64,000 bases of DNA from Desulfonatronospira thiodismutans ASO3-1 (GTDB lineage Bacteria > Desulfobacterota > Desulfovibrionia > Desulfovibrionales > Desulfonatronovibrionaceae): contig NZ_ACJN02000002.1 in assembly GCF_000174435.1 (NCBI RefSeq), forward strand, positions 1,108,363-1,172,362. The letters are read 5' to 3'. Position 1 is the stretch's first letter. Each line of letters starts with the position of its first letter. Of the stretch, positions 1 to 7,535 are shown one piece after another. The notes beneath the pieces were generated by a model that saw only the letters and a list, made by a program, of their open reading frames with translations, was not told where the DNA came from and ran no database searches. The position numbers and the translations under genes are program-made.

Positions 1-545
1 ATGAACTGGCCTCGGCCATGATCAAGTCCATTCGCGGCAGTGATCCTGATGCAGCCCTGTACTACCTGGCCTGCCTGCTGGAAGCGGGGGAGGACCCCAG
101 GTTTGTCTGCCGCAGGCTGATCCTGTCTGCTTCCGAGGATGTGGGCCTGGCCGATCCCATGGCCCTGCCCCTGGCTGTATCCTGTCAGCATGCCGTGGAA
201 TTCGTGGGCATGCCCGAAGGTTTCATCCCCCTGGCCGAAGCTGCGGTCTATCTGGCCCTGGCTCCCAAATCCAATTCCACCTATGCCGCATATCTGTCCG
301 CTCAGAAGGAAATCCGGCACCACGGCCCCAGACCGGTTCCCCTGCACCTGAGAAATGCCTCCACCACCCTGCAGAAGGAATGGGGCTACGGTCAGGGCTA
401 CAAGTATCCGCATCTCTATCCGGGAGCATGGATTGAGCAGGAATACCTGCCTTCTGAGCTTGCCGGGCGCAGGTTCTACGAGCCCAAAGACCAGGGCCAG
501 GAGCCAAGGCTTCTGGCCTGGCTAAGAAAGAGAAAAAAGATATAG
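1..545 (+). CDS. rarA: Replication-associated recombination protein A, C-terminal part (cut by window edge)
   Basis: The frame is open from base 3, so the gene begins upstream of the window. The visible 180 or so residues match the C-terminal region of RarA/MgsA, an AAA+ clamp-loader-like ATPase acting at stalled replication forks. Family hallmarks seen are the RGSDPDAALYYLACLLEAGE block, the SASEDVGLADP block, and the later stretch with LAPKSNS, PVPLHLRNA and YKYPHLYPG. The ATPase core with Walker motifs lies outside the window. It converges with the diguanylate cyclase gene, leaving about 36 bp between them. Identification rests on the conserved C-terminal blocks and is firm. Confidence 0.93.
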   Translation, partial: ELASAMIKSIRGSDPDAALYYLACLLEAGEDPRFVCRRLILSASEDVGLADPMALPLAVSCQHAVEFVGMPEGFIPLAEAAVYLALAPKSNSTYAAYLSAQKEIRHHGPRPVPLHLRNASTTLQKEWGYGQGYKYPHLYPGAWIEQEYLPSELAGRRFYEPKDQGQEPRLLAWLRKRKKI

Positions 546-581
546 ACATCTTCAGAGTAAGTGTCTTTCCCTGGAAAAGCC

Positions 582-1865
582 TTATTCAACGCAAACCTGG
601 TTGCGGCCCTGATTTTTGGCCTTGTAGAGCATGTCGTCGGCGCAGGTTATCATTTCCTCGAGGCTGCTTTTCAGGGTGGAACATACTCCGATGCTTACAG
701 TGACCCGCATTTCATGCTCCCCGGACCTGATTACCGAGTTTTCAATGTCTGCACGGATTTTCTCGAATACTTCCGTGATGTTTTCAGAGTGCATGTTGAC
801 ACCCACAACGCAGAATTCTTCACCACCAAACCGGGCCACCAGGTCGGACTGTCTCAGGCTGGACTTGAGCCTGTCTGCTACAAAACAAATGACCTCGTCC
901 CCGGCATCATGGCCGTACTTATCATTGCATTTCTTGAAATGATCGATATCCATCATGGATACAACAAGATTCAGGTTTCCCCGCAGGGCATTGGCAAACA
1001 GCTTTTCACCAGAATTGAAAAAAGAACGCCGGTTTAAAAGCCCGGTGAGAAAATCCTTTTCAGCCAACTCCCTTATGGTCAGGATGTACTCGGTGGTTTC
1101 CAGGTTGTGCCTTACGCGGCAGTACAATTCTTCAGCCAGGAAAGGCTTGTGCATGTAATCGTTTGCCCCGGCCTTGAGAAAATGAGCCGAGGTGGTTGCG
1201 CCCCCTGCACCCGACAGGCCGATTATGGGCAGCCGGGTCTTTGAAAATGTGCGGCGGAGTTCCTTGACCAGTTCCATGCCGTCCATTTCGGGCATGTTGT
1301 AATCTGCCAGAACGATTCCTATCCTGTCCTGCCTATTGAGAATGTCCAGTGCTTCCCGGCCGTCTCCGGCCTCCAGGACGGTAAAGTTCCATACCTCCAA
1401 AAGATCCCTGATTATCTTTCTGCTGACGGAAGAGTCGTCCGCCACCAGTACTTTTATCCCGGTATTCAGCTGGAGCCGCTTTACAATATCCACCACCTGC
1501 TGGACGTTGTGCCTGTTGTCCTTTAATATATAATCCACAATATGCTTGGACCACATTCGATCGCGCAGATCGTCGGATATTTCCCCGGTAAAGACTATGG
1601 ATGCTATGCCTTTTCCAACCACCAGGTCCACCACTTGGCCATAGGGTGCGTCGGGGAGGTTGAGGTCGAGAAGTGCGGCAAAAAGGTCCTGCGAACCGTG
1701 CTCCAGGTAGTCCCGGGCCTCCTGATAGCATGAACAGACCACGGCTTCCAGGCCCAGTTCTTTTTTTACCGCGTTACTCAATACGTGGGAAAATATCTTG
1801 CTGTCCTCGACAATGAGGATGGTTTTTTCTTTAGCAGCAGCTGGCGATGAAGAAATGTTGCGCAT
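582..1865 (-). CDS. Diguanylate cyclase with two receiver domains
   Basis: A soluble response regulator of about 427 residues. The first receiver domain starts near residue 15 (ILIVEDSK) with phospho-acceptor region LLDLNLPD. The second starts near 137 (VLVADDSSVSR) with LADYNMPEMDG. A C-terminal GGDEF domain has the active-site variant GGEEF, expected to be active in making cyclic di-GMP from two GTP. An RQSD motif five residues before GGEEF matches the RxxD inhibitory site, so product feedback is likely. No membrane segment or sensor domain is visible, so input should come from a separate histidine kinase. I chose the ATG at 1865 because AGGAAA lies about 5 nt upstream; an in-frame GTG at 1937 would add 24 residues and also has a purine-rich upstream stretch. 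Confidence 0.9.
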   Translation of the reverse strand: MRNISSSPAAAKEKTILIVEDSKIFSHVLSNAVKKELGLEAVVCSCYQEARDYLEHGSQDLFAALLDLNLPDAPYGQVVDLVVGKGIASIVFTGEISDDLRDRMWSKHIVDYILKDNRHNVQQVVDIVKRLQLNTGIKVLVADDSSVSRKIIRDLLEVWNFTVLEAGDGREALDILNRQDRIGIVLADYNMPEMDGMELVKELRRTFSKTRLPIIGLSGAGGATTSAHFLKAGANDYMHKPFLAEELYCRVRHNLETTEYILTIRELAEKDFLTGLLNRRSFFNSGEKLFANALRGNLNLVVSMMDIDHFKKCNDKYGHDAGDEVICFVADRLKSSLRQSDLVARFGGEEFCVVGVNMHSENITEVFEKIRADIENSVIRSGEHEMRVTVSIGVCSTLKSSLEEMITCADDMLYKAKNQGRNQVCVE

Positions 1866-2194
1866 GAAGGTTTCCTGTGAAGGTGTTTTTTTCCTGCTTT
1901 TAAACAATGGAGCCCCGAAAGTCAAAATTTTTGTCACATATCCCCACCTGCACCCTTGTGTGTTTTATTTCCGGGCCGCAGATGAAGCATTGCCCGCCCC
2001 GGGTGGCTCCTTTCCCGGCCGGTTTTTTAGCGCGGCGGCGGAACAAAAAAACCGGGCCACAAAAGCGGGAAAGGCGAATTGATAATTTGAACCTGCTGTT
2101 TTAGGATCATGTGCAACGCGTCTGCAAAAGCCGGCTTTGTAATGCCGGGAGCGTGAGAGTTTTTTAAATTCAAAAGGCTCCAGGAGGGCTTTAG

Positions 2195-3856
2195 ATGAAA
2201 ATGCGAACCTGCGTGACCCCGGAAGGGAAGTTTCGCTACGGGGTGCACCACCCCTCTTATCAGGTATGTAATCTCAGGCAGAAGGACCATCACTTCTGCC
2301 TGGGCAGGCTGCCGGATGAAACCATGGTCCATAACCAGGACAATTTCCCGGAAGGGGATCTCCAGGTAAACGGGGCTTTTACTGTTTACGAAATACCCAA
2401 TGCCTTCAGCTTCCGGGGAAGCACATTTATCGATTCCGGCTGGGCTGCCTCCAGGGCCAAAGACCCTTTATCCATCCGCATTTCCCCTCCAGGTGAAGTA
2501 TCCCTGTTAAAGAGTCTTGACTCCTGGGCAGCTAAGGAAAATATGTCCAGCCAGTCAGTGCAGGGGCTTTTCCAGGAGTTGCCTCATTCTCTGCTTCTGG
2601 CCCTGGCCACCACGTCCACTGATCCGCAGGACCTTGTCCGGCTGGCCCATTTGTCGTGTGATTTTATAAAAGACAGCCAAAGGGCGGAACCAGTCGGGCT
2701 TGCATACTCCCGCCGGGAAGACGGCTCCCCGTTGCCGGTGATACATGACCGTGATCTGTTCGAGGCTGTGGGTAACAACCCCTTTCTACCGGATATATAT
2801 AAAGAAATCATGCTGCTTCGTCCCGGGGTACAGGGCAGAAGCGAGATCGTGGGAGATGTCTGTGAAGGGGAGCAGAGCACGCGGGTCTTTGAGTATCTGC
2901 GCCGCAACAGTTACATACCCTGGGGGCACTACGCCTCCAACATGAGCCACCAGGAGGTGCGCTACCGGGCCGCAGACCTCTCTTTAAAGGATATGCAGGG
3001 GCTCAGGCACCTGTATTATCAAAGAACCTACGTACGCCTGGCCCGGGAGCTGGGCCTTGAACCGGCAGCAGGGCCCATGTCCCCCCAGGAAATGGAACAG
3101 CTGAGGCAGGCCATCCTTGCACAGATTGAAAAAAAGCCGGAGCAGGTATCTTTTACCAGCACCTTGTGGGGCTGGAATTTCGGTTTTGATTTTGCACCCA
3201 CCAGGTACAGGCTGCATGGCTCTCACCAGCAGGTTCATCAGCAGCATGCCATGGTGCCGCAGCGTGTGCCGCAGGCAGAGCAGGGTCGTTTGACAGGAGA
3301 AGAGTTTCAGGGATTCAGTGCCGGGGATATGATCGCGGAGACCGTAAAGGAGTATCTGGAAGAAACCGGACAGGATTTTTTCCGGGACTATATCCGTTGT
3401 CTGCGCAACAATACCCGCCTGGACGGAGGCAAAGGCGAGGAAAGCCTTGTTGTGCACGAGGACAAACACGTCCTGCTCTTTGTTCCCAAGGCCCAGGTCT
3501 CCCAGTGGGAGCTGCAGCTTTTGCCCCAAGAGCAGGTGGGAAGCATCCTGGAGGCGGATGACGAGTGCAGGCGGTCTCTGGACCGGGCCATGCTGCTGGC
3601 CCTGCAGATACTCGAGGGGCTGGGAGCCAGGATGGTTACGAGTATAGAATATTCCGGCAGATTCACCAGTCCCGGCCTGCAGCGCCTCATGTACTCTTTT
3701 CTGCCCAAACTGCCCTGGTCGCCAGGGTCCTTCAGCGAGGCTCAACACCGGTTTATCTGCGGGCATTACCCCGAGGATTTTGCAGCGGCCTGCAGGAACC
3801 AGGCTGCTGAAATTCTTCAGGATCCGGGATTATTTGAGCCAAAGAGCATATCCTGA
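2195..3856 (+). CDS. Uncharacterised 553-residue protein with a HIT/GalT-like histidine motif
   Basis: The product is not confidently recognised. Start ATG follows CAGGAGGG at good spacing. Around residues 345-360 there is a cluster H-G-S-H-Q-Q-V-H-Q-Q-H followed by a hydrophobic residue and proline. It resembles the catalytic histidine motif of HIT-fold nucleotidyl transferases (GalT, Ap4A phosphorylase), but this is a motif-level inference only. The rest is rich in charged residues with no signal peptide or membrane segment. A YSGRF...LPWSPGSFSEAQHRFICGHYPEDF block near the C-terminus looks conserved-like. The last 40 bp overlap tail-to-tail with radA on the opposite strand, which is unusual and may mean mutual transcriptional interference. 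Confidence 0.6.
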   Translation: MKMRTCVTPEGKFRYGVHHPSYQVCNLRQKDHHFCLGRLPDETMVHNQDNFPEGDLQVNGAFTVYEIPNAFSFRGSTFIDSGWAASRAKDPLSIRISPPGEVSLLKSLDSWAAKENMSSQSVQGLFQELPHSLLLALATTSTDPQDLVRLAHLSCDFIKDSQRAEPVGLAYSRREDGSPLPVIHDRDLFEAVGNNPFLPDIYKEIMLLRPGVQGRSEIVGDVCEGEQSTRVFEYLRRNSYIPWGHYASNMSHQEVRYRAADLSLKDMQGLRHLYYQRTYVRLARELGLEPAAGPMSPQEMEQLRQAILAQIEKKPEQVSFTSTLWGWNFGFDFAPTRYRLHGSHQQVHQQHAMVPQRVPQAEQGRLTGEEFQGFSAGDMIAETVKEYLEETGQDFFRDYIRCLRNNTRLDGGKGEESLVVHEDKHVLLFVPKAQVSQWELQLLPQEQVGSILEADDECRRSLDRAMLLALQILEGLGARMVTSIEYSGRFTSPGLQRLMYSFLPKLPWSPGSFSEAQHRFICGHYPEDFAAACRNQAAEILQDPGLFEPKSIS

Positions 3857-5163
3857 AGCTCCATGATGGTGGATATGCCGGTGTCCGACTCGGGGCTTCT
3901 GGGGCAGAAGACGGGTTTATAACCCAGCCTGAAGGCCTGTTTTAGGCGGATATCCTGCCCCAGTACCGGCCTGATCTGACCGTTTAAATCCACCTCCCCC
4001 CAGAAAATGGCCCTTTCGGGCAGGCTCTGGTTGTGAAACGAGGAGAGAACCGCCGCCACAAGGCCCAGATCAAGACCCGGATCCACCAGTTTAAGCCCGC
4101 CCCCTATCTTGGTGTATATATCCGACTGGGCCAGGCTGCGCTGCAGTTTCTTTTCCATGACCGCCAGGAGAAGGTGCAGGCGGTTCAGGTCAAAACCCAG
4201 GGCTGTGCGCCTGGGGATGCTCAGAAAACTGGGCGTGGCCAGGGCCTGGACTTCCACTGCAAAGGGCTTGTGCCCGTCCACGGCCATGACCACTGCTGTC
4301 CCGCTGAGGGCCGGGTCCCTGGCCTGCAGGAAAAAGGTCGAGGGGTCCTGGATTACTTCCAGTCCCAGAGCGCCCATCTGAAACATGACCAGCTCGTCGG
4401 TGGGTCCGAACCTGTTTTTAATGACCCGCAGAATACGGAAAAGATGCTCCTTGTCCCCTTCCAGGTAAATGACCGTGTCCACCATGTGTTCCAGGAGCTT
4501 GGGACCGGCAATCTGGCCTTCCTTGGTCACGTGTCCCACCAGGAAGATGCAGGTTCCGGATTCCTTGGCGGCTTTGATGAGGCTGGATGAGACCTGTCGG
4601 ATCTGTGTGGGGGCCCCGGGCATGGAATCGGATTCAGAACTGCTTATGGTCTGCACTGAATCGATTATCACCAGTTGATACGGGCCGTGGGACGAGAGGG
4701 CGGCCAGAATATCCTCCAGGGAACCGGTGGCCATGGCCTGGAGGTTCTCCTGGTCCAGGCCGAGCCTCTGGGCCCGGGATCTGATCTGGGGCAGGGATTC
4801 TTCGCCGCTTATGTAAAGAGTGTGACCATCCTTTGTCCCTGCAAGGCTTAGAAGCTGTAAAAGTAGTGTGGATTTACCGATACCCGGCTCACCTCCCAGA
4901 AGTACGACACCCCCCGGGACCAGCCCTCCTCCCAGTACGTCGTCCAGTTCCTGCATGCCGGTGGGCATATGGTCCGCCCGGGTGAGGTCCACACTGGAGA
5001 GTCTGCTTGGGCGGCTGGCGGGGGAGACGTTTTGTGTCTTGCCCTGCGTGGAACCGGACCTGGCCTCCAGGGTGTTCCACTCGCCGCAGCCCGGGCATTG
5101 CCCCTGCCAGCGCATGGCACTGGACCCGCAGGAGGTGCACACATGTATAGTTCTGGTTTTCAT
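3817..5163 (-). CDS. radA: DNA repair protein RadA
   Basis: A 448-residue RecA-like ATPase that helps process recombination intermediates by promoting branch migration. Domains in order are: an N-terminal four-cysteine zinc finger (CTSCG...CPGCGEW, residues 10-28); a RecA core with Walker A GEPGIGKST near residue 93; the RadA signature KNRFGPTDE in the middle; and a C-terminal Lon-protease-like domain. Length and motif order match the family. It is last in a minus-strand group and starts only 5 bp after the DUF3426 gene, so co-transcription is likely. Its 3' end overlaps the convergent gene at 2195-3856. Confidence 0.97.
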   Translation of the reverse strand: MKTRTIHVCTSCGSSAMRWQGQCPGCGEWNTLEARSGSTQGKTQNVSPASRPSRLSSVDLTRADHMPTGMQELDDVLGGGLVPGGVVLLGGEPGIGKSTLLLQLLSLAGTKDGHTLYISGEESLPQIRSRAQRLGLDQENLQAMATGSLEDILAALSSHGPYQLVIIDSVQTISSSESDSMPGAPTQIRQVSSSLIKAAKESGTCIFLVGHVTKEGQIAGPKLLEHMVDTVIYLEGDKEHLFRILRVIKNRFGPTDELVMFQMGALGLEVIQDPSTFFLQARDPALSGTAVVMAVDGHKPFAVEVQALATPSFLSIPRRTALGFDLNRLHLLLAVMEKKLQRSLAQSDIYTKIGGGLKLVDPGLDLGLVAAVLSSFHNQSLPERAIFWGEVDLNGQIRPVLGQDIRLKQAFRLGYKPVFCPRSPESDTGISTIMELQDMLFGSNNPGS

Positions 5164-5168
5164 GCGGC

Positions 5169-5981
5169 CTATTCCGGAATGTGGGCCTCTATTACCTCCA
5201 GGCCGAATTCCTGGACTTCTTCAGGGGGATTGAAAAAAACGGTCATAAAGGGAGTGGATTCCCCCGGCTCAATATGCTTATTGTTGGTCAGGATGCCCAG
5301 CTGGGAGGTCAGAGTGGACTCAAGCTCGTCTCTCGAGGAAACCTGCAGCTGGAAAAGTGAGGCGGCATTTCCGGCCAGAAACTCCTTTTCCTGGACCACC
5401 TGTTCCTGATTATCGTACAGGGCCGCCCGGAGTTTGATGCGGGCGCGGGGCGAGTCGAATTCGTTCACGGCCCGGCCCTCCACCACGAAAAGCTGCCCTG
5501 TTTCCTCGTTGTTTACAAAGTACTGCCGGACATTCTCCAGGGAAATATCCCGGACGTCCTCTTCTGTAAACACCTCTTTGCGGGGAACTTCTTCAGCGTC
5601 TCTTTCAGAGCTGACAAAGGGAATATAGACGTGCTGGGCGATTTTGGGCAGGGCTACGTAAAGACTGGCGGCGACGATTAAAAAAAGCGCCAGGACCGCC
5701 CCGATCTTTTTCAGCCTGGGCCTGCCTGCTTTGCCGGTTTTTTCCTCCGGGGTGATCTCAACATGCATGTCGTCCCGGGAGGGTTTTTCCGGGGCAGTGT
5801 CTGCGCTTTCCCGGAGAGAATCGCCGGGGTCCGGCGGCTGCTGGTAAGCCTGGTCTTCATCGTTTAGGAATGAAAGGGTGAAGACATGCTTGCAGCGGGT
5901 ACACCGGACTTTTTGATCCTCTTTGAGCCTGGAGTCGTCAAAGCGGTACTTGGTGCTGCAGTTTGGGCACTGAACTGTCAT
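5169..5981 (-). CDS. Zinc-ribbon membrane protein with DUF3426 domain
   Basis: A 270-residue protein. Residues 1-37 form an MJ0042-type zinc ribbon (CPNCSTKYRFDDS...CTRCKHVF). A charged, proline-containing linker follows, then one membrane helix near residues 93-113 (IGAVLALFLIVAASLYVAL). The C-terminal part, about 130 residues, resembles DUF3426, with alternating beta-like stretches and an FFNPPEEV segment near the end. The predicted layout is a cytoplasmic zinc ribbon, one transmembrane segment and an extracytoplasmic domain. The function of such proteins is unknown. It sits between hpt and radA with short gaps on both sides. Confidence 0.8.
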   Translation of the reverse strand: MTVQCPNCSTKYRFDDSRLKEDQKVRCTRCKHVFTLSFLNDEDQAYQQPPDPGDSLRESADTAPEKPSRDDMHVEITPEEKTGKAGRPRLKKIGAVLALFLIVAASLYVALPKIAQHVYIPFVSSERDAEEVPRKEVFTEEDVRDISLENVRQYFVNNEETGQLFVVEGRAVNEFDSPRARIKLRAALYDNQEQVVQEKEFLAGNAASLFQLQVSSRDELESTLTSQLGILTNNKHIEPGESTPFMTVFFNPPEEVQEFGLEVIEAHIPE

Positions 5982-6008
5982 AGCTGGTTCTCATGCATTT
6001 TTGGCTGA

Positions 6009-6533
6009 TTATTCTTGCGATGGGTCAATGGCATAAATGCCTGGAAGGTTTCTGTATTTTTGAGCCATATCCAGGCCGTAGCCCACCAGGAAGCCTTTTT
6101 GCACACGAAAGCCGCAGAAATCCACACTGACTGGAAGCTGCCTGCGCTCATGCTTGTCTATCAGGGCACAGATCCGAACAGAGCTAGCCCCTCTGGAAAG
6201 GAGCATCTGTCTGAAGTAATACAAAGAAACCCCGGTATCAACTATATCTTCCACCACCAGCACGTTTTTTTCCCAGACATCGGTCTCCAGATCGTTTTTG
6301 ACGGTCACCTCGCCTGAGGTGACCGTATCGTCCCCATAGCTGGACAGACGGACAAAATCAATCTCCATGTCTATTTCCAGGCTTCTCACCAGGTCTGCAA
6401 AAAAAACAAAAGCCCCCTTGAGCACGCACACTCCCAGGACTTTTTCCCGGCCGTAAAAAATGGAGATTTCCCGGCCGAGATCCTGCACTCGTTTTTTTAT
6501 TTCATCCCGGGCAAAGACCTCTCTTAAATTCAA
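6009..6533 (-). CDS. hpt: Hypoxanthine phosphoribosyltransferase
   Basis: A 174-residue purine salvage enzyme that transfers phosphoribose from PRPP to hypoxanthine or guanine. The PRPP-binding motif VLVVEDIVDTGVSL lies near residue 95, and the flexible-loop/base region VCVLKGAFVFFADL near 35. The C-terminal VGYGLD...YRNLPGIYAI block is typical of HPRT. The reading frame stays open far upstream, but that part overlaps the acetyltransferase gene out of frame. I place the start at the TTG at 6533 because AAGGA lies 7 nt before it and the resulting length fits the family. It follows the GNAT gene by 14 bp and is likely co-transcribed. Confidence 0.92.
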   Translation of the reverse strand: MNLREVFARDEIKKRVQDLGREISIFYGREKVLGVCVLKGAFVFFADLVRSLEIDMEIDFVRLSSYGDDTVTSGEVTVKNDLETDVWEKNVLVVEDIVDTGVSLYYFRQMLLSRGASSVRICALIDKHERRQLPVSVDFCGFRVQKGFLVGYGLDMAQKYRNLPGIYAIDPSQE

Positions 6534-6547
6534 GGCAAAGTCCTTTT

Positions 6548-7015
6548 TTACATTTCCATAAGCATGGCAATTTCGTCGCAATCGGGGAACTTGGGGCAAT
6601 TGAGGCAATCGGCCCACACCTTCTGGGGCAGCATGTCCTTGGAGATTTCCCTGAAACCCTGCCTGGCGAAAAACTCCGTCTGGTAAGTCAGGGTAAAGAC
6701 CCTGTATATCCCCAGGGTCAAAGCTTCGCTTAGGCAGGCCTCCACCAGCCTGCCCCCCCAGCCCATGTGCCGTATGCTGGAAACTATGGCCAGGGAACGG
6801 ATTTCGGCCAGGTTGTCCCAGACAATGCTCAGGGCGCAGCACCCCATTATATTGTTGCCGGGATCATCGCACACCACGAAATAGTCCCTCAAATGACTGT
6901 AAAGGTCGCTGTAGGACCTGGGCAGGAGCAGGTCCTGCCTCGAGCAGTTCATGAGGATCCCGTGAATGGACTTGACGTCCCCGATTCTGGCTTTGCGTAA
7001 GTAAAGCTTGTCCAA
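6548..7015 (-). CDS. GNAT family N-acetyltransferase
   Basis: About 155 residues with the GNAT fold. The RKARIGDVKSIHGIL opening, the SLAIVSSIRHMGWGGRLVEACL acetyl-CoA-binding motif A region (RxxGxG variant RHMGWGGRL), and the YQTEFFARQGF segment are typical of stand-alone ArgA-like acetyltransferases. The C-terminal CLNCPKFPDCDEIAM cysteine cluster could bind metal. N-acetylglutamate synthesis is possible but unproven. The start is set at a TTG at 7015, directly after the tlpA stop codon, with GGCGGA upstream; longer in-frame extensions run into tlpA. It lies inside a tight minus-strand operon. Confidence 0.8.
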   Translation of the reverse strand: MDKLYLRKARIGDVKSIHGILMNCSRQDLLLPRSYSDLYSHLRDYFVVCDDPGNNIMGCCALSIVWDNLAEIRSLAIVSSIRHMGWGGRLVEACLSEALTLGIYRVFTLTYQTEFFARQGFREISKDMLPQKVWADCLNCPKFPDCDEIAMLMEM

Positions 7016-7016
7016 T

Positions 7017-7532
7017 TTAATCCGCCAGCAGCCGGTCCAGTTCTTCCTGCAGGATTTCATAGTCCACGAGGCTTTCATGGACTTCGGCCAGGTTTCCTTC
7101 TGCGTCATATATCAAGGTGTAAGGAATGCCGGTGATATCGTAGGCATCCATAACATCCTGGGATGATATATACACCGGGTAGTTCATGTTTTTTCTTTCC
7201 ATGAAGTCAGGAACAGCCCGGGGGTTAAAATCAAGTGAAATGCCTATGATGCTCACCCGATCCGGGCTGTAGTCCTGCCTGATTCTTACCAGGTCTCGAA
7301 TTTCCGCCCTGCACGGCGCACACCAGGTTGCCCAGAAGTTGAGGATAAGCACCTTGCCTTTTTCATCTTCAACGAGTTTTTCAATTTCCTCCGGGTCCAC
7401 CTCTTCCGGTACAGAGCTGTCATCTGCAGTGGCTGCCAGAGGCAGGGCAAGCAGCAGAGCCAGGCAGATACATGCAGAAAGGGCCGCTGCATGAAGGTTC
7501 TGGAAGGTTCCCCGGCAGTATTTTTTGTGCAT
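7017..7532 (-). CDS. TlpA-like thioredoxin-fold thiol-disulfide protein
   Basis: A 171-residue exported redoxin. Residues 1-36 form a signal peptide or anchor: positive N-terminus, hydrophobic LALLLALPLAA core, and an A-T-A-D-D end. The thioredoxin fold has FWATWCAPCRAEI with a CAPC active site near residue 73 and the cis-proline segment GIPYTLIYD. Such periplasmic proteins reduce disulfides, for example in cytochrome c maturation or cofactor enzymes. It starts 3 bp after metH ends and its stop nearly touches the GNAT start, so it is embedded in the metH operon. Confidence 0.88.
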   Translation of the reverse strand: MHKKYCRGTFQNLHAAALSACICLALLLALPLAATADDSSVPEEVDPEEIEKLVEDEKGKVLILNFWATWCAPCRAEIRDLVRIRQDYSPDRVSIIGISLDFNPRAVPDFMERKNMNYPVYISSQDVMDAYDITGIPYTLIYDAEGNLAEVHESLVDYEILQEELDRLLAD

Positions 7533-7535
7533 GAT

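Noticed and set aside
2984..3766. A 260-residue minus-strand frame antisense to the HIT-like gene
   Set aside because: No family pattern; it mirrors a long GC-rich plus-strand gene.
6534..6842. N-terminal extension of hpt by about 100 residues
   Set aside because: It lies antiphase within the acetyltransferase gene; a TTG with a good ribosome site gives the normal length.
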